Assembly: GCF_036588685.1 (NCBI RefSeq)
Contig: NW_026963295.1
Location: 5,642,001-5,706,000 of the forward strand
Length of the DNA stretch: 64,000 nucleotides
Direction: 5' to 3'
Source: Mytilus trossulus
Lineage: Eukaryota > Mollusca > Bivalvia > Mytilida > Mytilidae
The number at the start of each line of letters is the position of its first letter. The first letter of the stretch is position 1. The notes below the pieces were generated by a model. The model worked only from the letters and a program-made list of their open reading frames with translations, did no database searches and was not told the origin of the DNA. Positions 56,701-64,000 of this stretch are shown one piece after another. A program made the translations under genes and the position numbers.

Positions 56701-58670
56701 CCTCTATCATATAATTAAACATTTAAACTATATACATAACTCACACTTCGCATAATATATGACATTGAATATAGACTTGAATTTACAGTATTTACCTTTA
56801 TGAAAAAAGATGGATCGATTATTTGATTGAAATGATCATTCTTCGTATATTTCGATTCAACATATAAACATATTGTCCGGTTGGTGCAGATATAGAGCAG
56901 AATTGCTCACTTGATGACGAAAGCATGAAACTTTGCACTGTAGTTCTTGGTTATATACCCTTTGATTTCAGCTATAGACTCACTCAGAAAAAATTCAATA
57001 TGGCTGCCATTTTCAAGATGGCGGAAAAACGTTATAAAAAATCTACAAACCTGTTTTCTGATACAAATTTAAGGTTTTGCTTCAGTCTCCGTATTATTCC
57101 TATAGTTTCCTTGTCACACACGAGAACATCTCTGAAAAATAATCCTTGTTTGTATTTTTTTAATCGACTGGGTTTCTGCTTTTTTTTTTTGGGGGGGGGG
57201 GGGGGGGGGAAGGTAGGGGGTTTAGGATGGTCTTTCTTTTAAACTGATAGATAATCAACATTACCAGGTTATTTTTAAATTGCTCATATTAGTTTTAAAA
57301 ATTGGTAAAGTACTATTGGCATGAACTTTCCTCAAAGAAAACAACAAAAAATCTCTTTTGCCAATTCAACGCTTATAACTCATTGTCATATGTAACCGTT
57401 TTAAAAGTGTTTGGTGTTTGATTTGTGATGTCTATTGCTCATATGGATATTCCACGAAATTGAAACATAAGTCTTTATTTCAAGAACCAATCCTCCTTCG
57501 TTTGTTCCATCCGTTTCATTTTATCATTTATTTGATGTTTGTCCCTCGCTTTTCCGTGCAAAACACAAGTGTGTGTTGTATACGTTAGTCTTTTGTTTAG
57601 AGACACAAAGATGTGGTATGAGTGCGGATGAGACAGTTCTCCACTCTAGAAGTCGTTGCTCACAATGTACAGTAAGATATAAAGGGCCCAACAATGGCTA
57701 GTGTTCTTATCTTATCTATTAAAAAAGAATAACGAGAAACACTCATGAACCACACCAACAAAAGTCAACAACTGAACAACAAGTTTGTCTTTATGTCTTT
57801 GTCTTCCCGATAGCTTTTGTCAGGTTATTATTTTCTTTTGAGCTTTAATGTCCATATTGTTATCTATCCCCTTTCTGTGTTCCCTTTATGAATTTAAAAA
57901 AAAATGGTAAATACATACCTCTCTGACAGAATATTTAAGTAAGTCTGCACATTTGTTATACTTTCATTCAAATATAATTCTTCTGTTGTAGGCACTTCTT
58001 GTTGTCTAAAATCAATGGACAAGTATATTATGGTTGTGGATACCCAAAGCAAAATCAAATGGCTACTTTTTAGCTTAAAGTACGTTTATATCTGATATGC
58101 TCAGTCATAATAACCTTCCATCATTACCGAACTGAACAAAGAAATAACACGACGGGTGAAGTATATGCTGCAGGAAATGCTTACCTTTCCGAAGCACCCG
58201 ATTTCACTCACGGTTTTTAGTGGAGTTCGTGTTGTTTCTTAATTATTATGTATTACTGTTGATGTAAATGTCCTTTGGTTTTGTGAGTCTTTGTTAAATC
58301 CTTGGTTTTGATTGTTATTGTCTTTGTATCCGTACGTAAAGTATTTTCACTTTAACAAATGTTTGAAAATATAAGAAGATTAAAAACATATTAATTAATA
58401 CTGTTTTGGCTGTGTGGTCTTCTAAAGTATACATAATGTCTGCTAACTAGTAACTTACAGGTTAAAAGTATATAATTTTTTAGTTTATTTTTATGTAATT
58501 GTGACCTTCACTTGAGGTAATTTGTTTTGAGCGTTCTATAATATTGAAGATATTGAAAATGTATTGTATTTTGTGGTTTACACAAATACCTACCTTATAC
58601 GAACACGCTCCCTCATGTCTATCAATGTTTGAATTATTTTCTCTGTTTGGGCTCCAGTCAAGACATCCAT
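41469..58670 (-). CDS. Gene B: ZU5-UPA-death-fold protein with microexon array, 19 coding exons
   Basis: Model joined on the minus strand: 58670-58594, 58005-57919, 57131-57051, 56066-55971, 55328-55266, 53662-53594, 53259-53206, 52560-52501, 51599-51546, 51078-51025, 50903-50850, 50102-50049, 49184-49131, 48800-48747, 48017-47696, 46615-46436, 45540-45248, 44098-43509, 41764-41469. Total 2592 nt, 863 residues plus stop; all introns GT-AG with continuous frame. Domains: 1-114 helical segments; 114-158 acidic linker; 158-304 eight cassettes of 18-20 residues; 304-411 unclassified beta-rich domain; 412-569 ZU5; 569 to about 725 UPA-like; variable linker; 766-863 death-fold. Start context is gccATGG, two bases after an acceptor, so a non-coding first exon is expected. 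Role by analogy with PIDD1 and UNC5 is a death-fold adaptor (inference). The cassette array is the main difference from gene A. Confidence 0.82.
42060..42330 (+). repeat. Repeat R4, diverged copy in the last intron of gene B
   Basis: 'caccattttctacattttaa', 'cagcaatatgacagttgttg' and 'ccttggaattcagt' follow the R4 order. Confidence 0.65.
43165..43475 (-). repeat. Repeat R2, reverse copy beside the exon 18 donor of gene B
   Basis: Same order as the 16025 copy: 'aaccccgccacattatttat', 'cctgtcccaagtcaggagcc', 'gttgtctcattggcaatcaa'. Confidence 0.78.
43509..44098 (-). CDS. Gene B exon 18 (590 nt), UPA-like domain and linker
   Basis: Contains 'CKILFFVSDVTLRSLTVLLA', 'KPQIKIDIALKGCFSLPRF' and 'NFTRFVVEIKHKIDQDTYG'. 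Its linker is 12 codons shorter than in gene A and diverged. An R2 repeat copy ends about 35 bases beyond the donor. Confidence 0.85.
44165..44420 (+). repeat. Repeat R2, degraded copy without its head
   Basis: 'tacagccttccatacgaagc', 'caaagaccaatgtacac' and 'cctgatttaggacaggtgca' keep the R2 middle and tail. Confidence 0.6.
44540..44690 (+). repeat. Repeat R4 fragment
   Basis: 'gccgagtcaagagtatgata' and 'tgccatttaatttgggactt' resemble the R4 end. Confidence 0.5.
45248..45540 (-). CDS. Gene B exon 17 (293 nt), second half of ZU5
   Basis: Contains 'AILAISDCLYTTGDATLKKK' and 'VQVKLPLNDIRKPTESDEDY'. Same length as gene A exon 10. Confidence 0.88.
46436..46615 (-). CDS. Gene B exon 16 (180 nt), first half of ZU5
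   Basis: Ends 'IQIVFPPGAVEKDESIRLH'. Exactly 60 codons, phase 0 at both ends. Confidence 0.88.
46827..47310 (+). repeat. Repeat R3, one long copy followed by a second head
   Basis: 'agttatcaaaggtaccagga' and 'cgccagacgcgcgtttcgtc' open the first copy; its end has 'gtgataccctcggggacgaa'. A second head starts at about 47189. The open frame at 46901-47188 is part of this repeat. Confidence 0.8.
47311..47695. other. Intron stretch of gene B without further features
   Basis: No open frame or repeat recognised between the R3 copy and exon 15. Confidence 0.5.
47696..48017 (-). CDS. Gene B exon 15 (322 nt), unclassified beta-rich domain
   Basis: Starts 'AFYDIGCGIYLYSESDVSGI' and ends 'KAYIKFGQKWNMVETTFK'. 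Same length and phases as gene A exon 8. Confidence 0.86.
48747..48800 (-). CDS. Gene B exon 14, cassette 8 (54 nt)
   Basis: Encodes 'STHTSQQNTNEHCTEIIG'. Donor gtgtgt is weak, which may favour regulated inclusion. Confidence 0.74.
49131..49184 (-). CDS. Gene B exon 13, cassette 7 (54 nt)
   Basis: Encodes 'STNIVQDDTDEKCEEIP'. Donor gtatgt, phase 2 at both ends. Confidence 0.76.
49840..50150 (-). repeat. Segmental duplication unit 1 around gene B exon 12
   Basis: Shares with 50640-50945 the phrases 'gtggatccaa', 'acttgtgtctg', 'tctatacaaaccctggt' and 'aagaaaaacgttactagta', with the exon in between. The duplicate covers exon plus both flanking introns. Confidence 0.85.
50049..50102 (-). CDS. 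Gene B exon 12, cassette 6 (54 nt, basic type)
   Basis: Encodes 'STNRSKKKTGVTSTKIPG'. Recent duplicate of exon 11; the flanking introns are also duplicated. Confidence 0.75.
50640..50945 (-). repeat. Segmental duplication unit 2 around gene B exon 11
   Basis: Partner of 49840-50150, spaced 801 bases apart at the exon. Confidence 0.85.
50850..50903 (-). CDS. Gene B exon 11, cassette 5 (54 nt, basic type)
   Basis: Encodes 'STSRSKQKTGVTSTKRPG'. Nearly identical to exon 12 at the DNA level. Confidence 0.75.
51025..51078 (-). CDS. Gene B exon 10, cassette 4 (54 nt)
   Basis: Encodes 'LTDIDQQKTEENCTESSG'. Donor gtatgt, phase 2 at both ends. Confidence 0.76.
51196..51395 (+). repeat. Repeat R3, partial copy between gene B exons 9 and 10
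   Basis: 'agttatcaaaggtaccagga' and 'gacgcgcgtttcgtctccat', then 'agttgaagagcattgaggat'. It is followed by a second phrase 'accattcttcagtcttttat' already present at 51149, so this phrase flanks the insertion. Confidence 0.8.
51546..51599 (-). CDS. Gene B exon 9, cassette 3 (54 nt)
   Basis: Encodes 'STQIGQPAREDHCSEIS'. Donor gtttgt, phase 2 at both ends. Confidence 0.76.
   Translation of the reverse strand, partial: VNTNWSAGERRSLFGDF
52008..52330 (-). repeat. Repeat R3, reverse-oriented tail copy
   Basis: 'tcagtccccgagggtatcat' matches in reverse the R3 end at 47130. It continues with 'gacaaagttggctttagatg' and ends 'gaaaagcgcttcggacgcaa', a part absent from the other copies in the window. 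Confidence 0.65.
52501..52560 (-). CDS. Gene B exon 8, cassette 2 (60 nt, divergent)
   Basis: Encodes 'PSNNSPKLTRGKYTHIPRP'. The only cassette that is not 54 nt; it still has phase 2 at both ends. Acceptor 'ttttttag', donor gtttgt. Confidence 0.65.
53206..53259 (-). CDS. Gene B exon 7, cassette 1 (54 nt)
   Basis: Encodes 'STDIFQRRTEEQCAEFSG'. Acceptor 'tttatag', donor gtttgt, phase 2 at both ends. Confidence 0.78.
53594..53662 (-). CDS. Gene B exon 6 (69 nt linker)
   Basis: Phase 2 at both ends. Encodes 'STDSYLTFIQQQTGNGRRPD' plus II. Three bases longer than gene A exon 6. Confidence 0.78.
   Translation of the reverse strand, partial: VYRLIPDVYTTTDRQWKKTRYH
53722..53830 (+). repeat. Repeat R2, head fragment
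   Basis: 'gatattggaagatgtggtat' and 'gtgccaatgagacaacttta'. Followed shortly by a reverse R1 copy. Confidence 0.7.
53908..54045 (-). repeat. Repeat R1, reverse-oriented copy
   Basis: 'atttctcgctgcattgaaga', 'tgctgttgtcttttctatgg' and 'ttccccatttccattttcaa' are the reverse complement of R1. Confidence 0.72.
54046..55265. other. Intron 5 of gene B, distal part
   Basis: A reverse R4 fragment at 54775-54900 ('aatcacaaaaatactgaact'). Otherwise only AT-rich DNA is seen. Confidence 0.5.
55266..55328 (-). CDS. Gene B exon 5 (63 nt, acidic linker)
   Basis: Phase 2 at both ends. Encodes 'QNSPTEETVPDLEDSSEFSP'. Six bases shorter than gene A exon 5. Confidence 0.76.
55971..56066 (-). CDS. Gene B exon 4 (96 nt)
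   Basis: Phase 2 at both ends. Encodes 'KSDFNLKMMVNGLQETLTTM' and a basic end with KKCRK; same length as gene A exon 4. Donor gttggt is slightly unusual. Confidence 0.84.
57051..57131 (-). CDS. Gene B exon 3 (81 nt)
   Basis: Phase 2 at both ends. Encodes 'ETIGIIRRLKQNLKFVSEN' at its end; same length as gene A exon 3. A long plus-strand open frame over this exon is a shadow. Confidence 0.84.
57180..57209 (+). repeat. T11-G19 homopolymer junction
   Basis: Eleven T directly followed by nineteen G, then 'aaggtaggggg'. Lies in gene B intron 2. Confidence 0.95.
57600..57800 (+). repeat. Repeat R2, diverged copy
   Basis: 'acacaaagatgtggtatgag', 'ggatgagacagttctccact' and 'aaaagaataacgagaaacac' follow the R2 order. 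Confidence 0.65.
57919..58005 (-). CDS. Gene B exon 2 (87 nt)
   Basis: Phase 2 at both ends. Encodes 'PTTEELYLNESITNVQTYLN' then ILSE; same length as gene A exon 2. Confidence 0.82.
58145..58330 (+). repeat. Penelope-like 3' tail, diverged copy in gene B intron 1
   Basis: 'acacgacgggtgaagtatat', 'gcttacctttccgaagcacc' and 'agtggagttcgtgttgtttc' match the tail at 5735-5830. Confidence 0.65.
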
Positions 58671-58672
58671 GG
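58594..58672 (-). CDS. Gene B exon 1 (start codon exon)
   Basis: Acceptor 'gtttttag' before CC-ATG; start codon at 58670-58668. Encodes 'MDVLTGAQTEKIIQTLIDMR' and a short basic end. Donor gtaggt, as in gene A exon 1. Confidence 0.75.
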
Positions 58673-58790
58673 CTAAAAACTAAAAAAGATGTATCAACCA
58701 TAATACGTGGCAACAAATTATAGTGGACTGTGCCAAAAAATATGTCATGGAATAAAAACTTTATGATTACTAACTTATCATGGGAATTTC
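58673..58790. promoter_or_regulatory. Region directly upstream of gene B exon 1 (intron or 5' flank)
   Basis: The acceptor before exon 1 implies that this is intron and that the promoter lies further up, in 58.8-64 kb. No core promoter motif could be assigned. Confidence 0.25.
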
Positions 58791-58938
58791 ACGTGAGCAA
58801 GTTTTGCCTGTGTATATATTTTTATTCCCGTGAGCAAGTTTTGCCTGTGTATATGTTTTTATTCCCGTGAGCAAGTTTTGCCTGTTTATATATTTTTATT
58901 TCCGTGAGCAAGTTTTGCCTGTGTATATATTTTTATTC
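58791..58938 (+). repeat. Tandem repeat of 37 bp, four copies
   Basis: Unit begins 'cgtgagcaagttttgcctgt' and ends 'ttttattcc'. The four copies differ at only a few bases. Confidence 0.93.
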
Positions 58939-59439
58939 AAATTACATAATTGGCTGCATGACATTAAACATATATCGTGATCTTATTAGAAACTTATTAT
59001 AGGTGAGATTATTTTCAAATGATCTGTATTAAAAAAAAACATCCGATCCACTTTGTACAGGTTAATAGGCACAAATTAATGAAATAATTTGTCTGTTATA
59101 AATCACTATTTGAAGCGAGATTGTATAATAAAATATCTATGTCAGTTCTAGCCATTTACCTTGTTTACCTTCAGTTTATTTTAAATCTGTATATGCACTA
59201 ATGAATTGTACATAATATGCAAGTCATTCTATTACTGTACATTGTAAAACAAAAACCAATTATCAACGAATTAATTATGTGACAGAATCATTTTGTAAAA
59301 AGTGAAAAAGCCATATGTAATAGTTTTTCAACTATAAGTTAAGTTACAGTGGGGATTACTCAACACACCAACTCATTAAGAAAAACATTTTCCTTTACCG
59401 AAACTGATGATAATGGCTGCATTATTCTCTAATCTGTGT

Positions 59440-59715
59440 ACCTATGTATCTAGTCATACTTTGAATGACAAAATTATTTCAATTATTAATGTTACTTTTA
59501 CTGTTAAGTCTTTTGTTTTGTGATATACATTTGACGTGACTCTGTACTTATTTATCCCGTCATACTTTGAACCACACTATTATTTTATTTATTATTATTA
59601 CTTTTACTGTTAAGTCTGTTTTTGCTATATCTATTTTACGTGACTGTATTTATGATTCCCGTCATACTTTGAACGTCAAAATTATTTCATGTCTACCTGT
59701 GCGAATTTCAAACGC
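59440..59715 (+). repeat. Tandem repeat of about 105-120 bp, two to three copies
   Basis: 'cgtcatactttgaa' and 'cttttactgttaagtct' alternate at about 59453-59510, 59560-59620 and 59660-59690. Copies differ in length. Confidence 0.75.
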
Positions 59716-59724
59716 GCAATTTTA

Positions 59725-60190
59725 CACCAGTACTTAAAACCATCCATCTTGTATGGGTGCATTTTACATAGATAAATAAAATCGTATAATATAAGCAAAA
59801 TGAAGATGTTAAATTTTATGTATTCCTTTTTGTGCTTCTTCGTTACATTTGTTGTTTTTATAGTGATTAAGATGATAACACAATGTTGACTGCTGTACCC
59901 CTATTTTTGACATTTTAACCAATTGCGTCTGTTTGTTTTGTTCACACATCGGTGACCATATAAAGGAATTTGATACAAATGTCATACAAGTGAGAGGTTT
60001 AGCTAGCTATAAAACCAGCTTCAATCCACCATTTGCTACATAAGAAAATGCCTTCACCAAGTCAGGAATATGACAGTTGTTATCCATTCGTTTGATGTGT
60101 TTGAACTTTTGATTTTGCCATTTTATTGGGGACTTTCCTTTTGGAACTTTCCTTGGAGTTCAGTATTTTTGTGATTTTACTTGTTTCTTT
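59725..60190 (+). repeat. Repeat R4, near full-length copy
   Basis: Matches 19300-19770 nearly throughout: 'ttcttcgttacatttgttgt', 'caagtgagaggtttagctag', 'tatgacagttgttatccatt'. Confidence 0.82.
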
Positions 60191-61034
60191 AGGCGCTATT
60201 AGATCTTCTTTTTTTCTACCTGACAATATCACACTTATTTAGAAACATTATCTGCGTGTTGTGCTAATTTTTGTGAAATTCGTTGGGAAAGGTCAAATGT
60301 TCAGCGTACACAGTTCAAACTTTCTGAAGCCTTTTATTCATATCTTTGCAAACCATATTCAAATATTCCAAAAAGCCAATATTGCTAAATCAACGAAAAT
60401 TTATTCTGACGAAATAAGATGAATTCACAATATATATTTTGTCAGTTCCATAGTAGAATTGACAGTAATGTTACTCGTTAGTAAGTTCCTGTCAACTTTT
60501 TTGCTTTGAAAAAAAAATATTCAAAAATACCAAGTTGAAAATTGCTTACTAAAGGGGAACTCATGAAAAATGAAATAAATGTAGAATATTTTTTTAATTT
60601 AAAACATATCTTGATATAAGTTTTGCATTTTTTGTGCAGTCAAATTTAGTTAAATGTGATCAGATAGAATATATTTAATGAACCCATATTTGATCCTATA
60701 ATCAGGTTTCCAAAAATAAAAGTTCTTTATTAATATATTAAAAAAACTGTCATGTTTGAAAAGCTTGAAATTCAATCAAACGATAAATAACGGTTTTAAA
60801 GTGGCATTTGTTATTGTGCGAATTTCTAAATAGTAAGACAATGATAATTATGATAATAACAATTTGTAGATAAGAACATATCGAATCGTAGAACCGACAC
60901 CAGAGATATGTTCCGCGACCTTAATTGAATATAAGACAAGATATCCTTAATTTAAGACGCGAACCAAAAATCAGGGACGCGTTAGTATTATTCTGAAAAG
61001 GCTATTATCGAGGTTCTTAGAAAGAGACATCTAA
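60191..61034. other. Intergenic stretch, no supported gene
   Basis: AT-rich, no open frame of interest. Confidence 0.55.
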
Positions 61035-61094
61035 GCTAGCCAAGGGTTACGATTCACTCACGAGAGCGTGAGTGGATCGTAACCCTTGGCTAGC
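61035..61094. repeat. Near-perfect 28-bp-arm hairpin with 4-base loop
   Basis: Left arm 'gctagccaagggttacgatt' plus 'cactcacg'; loop 'agag'; the right arm is its reverse complement with one mismatch (a G-T pair in RNA). No similar copy was seen in the window. Confidence 0.95.
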
Positions 61095-61419
61095 GAAGAT
61101 GGGGAAAAGACAAATACAATGTGATCTCATTTAAAGTGGTAAAATCCAGCTTTTCGAACGCAAGTCAAAACAATTTCTTATCGACAACTGCAAGCTTCGC
61201 CTACAGAAATCGGTACTATTTCGATGCTACGATGAAATTATTTTTTTTTCTTCAAAGTTTCGAAATCTCTTAAAACTGCCATCTGTTCACATGGTATTCA
61301 AACAAAACTACCATTTTATATGAGACCCACACACAATACGAACATAACGAAGAACATTTCCTCGTCATTAAGAAGATAATGAATGATACGCGTGTATGAT
61401 ATTTATGTTTTGACGAAAA

Positions 61420-61800
61420 TGCAAACCTCCAACGTAAAAAAAAAAACTTATCTGTTATATGTCAAGTTTGATGTGAAATAGGTTTCACATGGACATTTCA
61501 CTTACATTAGTTTCACATGAAAAAACACACTTGAATCTCGCATGAATTTAATTTACTTTACACCACAGGCGAAATTATACATGACGTGGAATCACTTCCT
61601 GTAAGTTTCAAGTTAAATCTAATATGAGTGGTACGTGAATTCCTGTATAAATGACGTGACATTCGTGTAAATTAAAAATGATAGTTTTTTTAATTTACTT
61701 TTAAAATTTTATTAAAATCTAAAAGAAAATGGTAAATTTCACGTGAAATTCATGAGAAAAACTTCATGTGATTGTCATGTACAACACGTTGGAGGTGAAC
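61420..61800. repeat. Foldback element rich in CACGTGAAA-type motifs
   Basis: Ends carry 'cctccaacgt' (61429) and its reverse complement 'acgttggagg' (61786). Between them are many short motifs such as 'tttcacatg', 'cacgtgaaa', 'tcatgtg' and 'gacgtg'. This is the layout of a nonautonomous inverted-repeat element. Confidence 0.65.
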
Positions 61801-63154
61801 CACAAGAAAACTTGTTTAAGCTGATTTCATATAGGAATCATGTGAATGCACGTGAGCAACATTTTGTCCTTATGTAGGTAAAAACCTTATATCATGTTTT
61901 GGCACATTACCAAATTTAGTTATTTCTTACAAATGAATGATATTCATCAAAAAGACAATATTTTAGTTTAAAATAATTTCGCCACGTAAAATCAATAGCA
62001 GTTCAAAAACTCGCATTTCGTCCTTTTTTAACAATTTCAAAATTCTGAACTTTTATTATTGCATTTAACTATTAGAATTGTTTACCTTGCTCACAATTGT
62101 GTCTTATGTGTTGTTCTTACTGGTGCGTCTTACCACTGCTGTTTTACGAGTGTTCTCCGGAGAATACAATACATGTAAGATCTTACACTGGCAACGTCAA
62201 ACGACGCATTCTTACATTCAAATCAAAGTGCCCACACATTATTTTTAGTTGGTTTTTGTCGACAATCAAGCAAATAGGAAAATTTTGATTGGTTACGTAA
62301 GAAAATCTTCTTACTGTTTCATAGAAAAATAACGTAATACGAGGAAGGACCTTGATCTAATTAAAGAATGTATGTCTATTAAAATTATAAGTAAAACATT
62401 TATAGAATCTTTTGTGTAGATTGATCAAATTACTCTTTGTTTTAAATGATTATAAATACAATAGTTCAGAGGGTCTAGGTGGGGTTTACAAAATAAAGAA
62501 TAACGAGCAAAAAGAATACAATGAATCGAAGGGCAATACACAAAAGAACAGAGATAAAAAGGAAATTTAAATAACGAAAAGAGAATAAAGTAATGTAAAA
62601 TATTTTAAACGTAAAGAAAATCAGGCAAAATAAATAATTAATATAGAAAATTTCCTAAAGAATTAAACAATATCGAATTGAATTATCTTTCATCAGAGCC
62701 TCAATAAGGTCATTATGTCGAATAATTAGACTAATAAATCAGGATAAGTTATGTTATTGATACTTATAAAGGCCTTTCATTATAACACCTGTTTTTACTT
62801 TTTATTGTCTGACTTTAAGTGGTTTTTCTTTCTTTTGTGACTAAAAGTACAACAGATGATTCGTGCGATTATTCGTTTATTTATAAATTTACGCTACAAA
62901 AACTGAGAGAGATGATTGTAACTTTTAAAGATTATGATTGCAAGTAAAACGTTTTTGGCAAAGTGAATACTTGAAAAGGAAATATTTTCTACGGACATTT
63001 AATAGTGAGGGTATCTTGCATTTGTTTTCTCTCAAAATTCTTAAATTAAATAGGGATCTACAATTCATAAAGGTAGAACAATTTATACGAAATGGGTTTT
63101 ATTTCTAAATCATGTTTTTACAAAACTAGAAAAAAATGACAACTTGTACTAAAA
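61801..63154. other. Intergenic stretch, no supported gene
   Basis: A 63-codon open frame at 62097-62288 has no recognisable feature. 62460-62660 is very A-rich. Confidence 0.5.
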
Positions 63155-63310
63155 TTAATAATGGAAATGAGGATGTTTCAAAGAGATAACAACCCGACCA
63201 AATAGCAGATAACAGTCAAAGGCCACCTATGAGTCTTCAATTCAGCGTGAAAATCCCGGCCCTTAAACAAAAAATGTAAACTAGTTCAGTGATAATGGAC
63301 TCATAGAGAA
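63155..63310 (+). repeat. Repeat R1, copy with deletion
   Basis: 'ggaaatgaggatgtttcaaa', 'ataacaacccgaccaaatag' and 'gagtcttcaattcagcgtga' match R1; the 'cccggagg' section is lost. Confidence 0.7.
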
Positions 63311-64000
63311 ATACATAGATGAAACTAAAATTTGTAAATTTGTGTTTTGGTTTTGACAACAACAAAAGACGTGTAATAACTGAAATTGTCTCAGACTTAA
63401 TAAATGTATGTGTCATTGTTTTAATTATATGATTGTAATGAGTAGCATTCCGTGAAATAAACTATTATTATGATAAGCATTATTAGCGTATATCGTCGTA
63501 GTATGAAGAATTTATGTAAAAATAAAGGTCAGCTCTTACAATCGAAATACCTGTAACGGTGGATTAATTTAAAAGGGATGTCATCAATCAATAAACAATA
63601 CCCGTAATTCGATATTAAAGAATCATTGCTGCGTAAATAAACAAATATATCGGTATTTGTTTTTAAAACAATGGATTAAAAAGTCGTGTAATCGGTGAAG
63701 TAGGTTTTTTGTTTACTGTACTTATCTTTTTTAAGTAAAATTACCGAGTAGACAGTGAATACTTTTTATATTCTGTTGAATAAATAAATGTAATTATTCT
63801 GGAAGCTATGTTGATTCCTTTTTATCCGGTACATTCTTGTTATGACAAAAGTATCATTATTGCATATTCTTTTAATTTGTCAAGATTTTTATCCCATCAA
63901 ACAATTTTCTTCATAATTCGTTTTTAGACTTTACTAAACCTTCAAAAGCCCCACCACATAACAAAGAATTACCTAAAAGTTACGCATCGTTGTCAATATA
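63311..64000. other. Window end, no supported gene
   Basis: AT-rich, nothing recognised. Confidence 0.5.

Noticed and set aside
56925-57242. 105-codon open frame on the plus strand ending in a glycine run.
   Set aside because: It overlaps gene B exon 3 on the other strand, and its glycine end is the G19 homopolymer.

Overview
The window looks like nuclear DNA of a marine bivalve, most likely a mussel (Mytilus or a close mytilid). It is AT-rich, has short exons in long introns, and carries many copies of interspersed repeats that I recognise from mytilid genomes. The species call is inference, because no species-diagnostic gene is present.

The main content is a pair of tandem paralogous genes, both on the minus strand. 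Gene A spans 26721 down to 12360 and gene B spans 58670 down to 41469. I assembled both by splice sites (GT donor, AG acceptor) and reading-frame continuity. Gene A gives 12 coding exons and 750 residues; gene B gives 19 coding exons and 863 residues. Both encode the same order: four short helical N-terminal exons, a low-complexity linker made of microexons, an unclassified beta-rich domain, a ZU5 domain, a UPA-like domain, a variable linker and a C-terminal death-fold domain. This is the ZU5-UPA-death plan of PIDD1, UNC5 and ankyrin, so an adaptor or signalling scaffold of cell death or innate immunity is the likely role (inference). The striking difference is in the linker. Gene A has one 54-nt microexon, whereas gene B has a run of eight (seven of exactly 54 nt and one of 60 nt). 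All are bounded by phase-2 introns, so each is an 18-residue (or 20-residue) cassette that can be skipped or included without changing frame. Two neighbouring cassettes and their flanking introns are a recent local duplication.

Between the genes (26.7-41.5 kb) lie mobile elements: a broken BEL/Pao retrotransposon (33.5-38.4 kb, five reading-frame pieces), a 0.68-kb-arm inverted duplication (31.1-33.1 kb) carrying a 21-bp minisatellite and a helix-turn-helix fragment of an integrase-like gene, a nested Penelope-like 3' tail, and a 486-bp tandem direct repeat with ATT microsatellites.

The flanks (1-12.3 kb and 58.7-64 kb) hold no gene I can support. They contain a broken Penelope-like reverse transcriptase at 4.6-6.0 kb, several tandem repeats (37-bp units at two places, about 304-bp units at 7.9-8.7 kb), palindromes and repeat-family copies. 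Interspersed families are labelled R1 to R4 here. No tRNA, rRNA or CRISPR was recognised.
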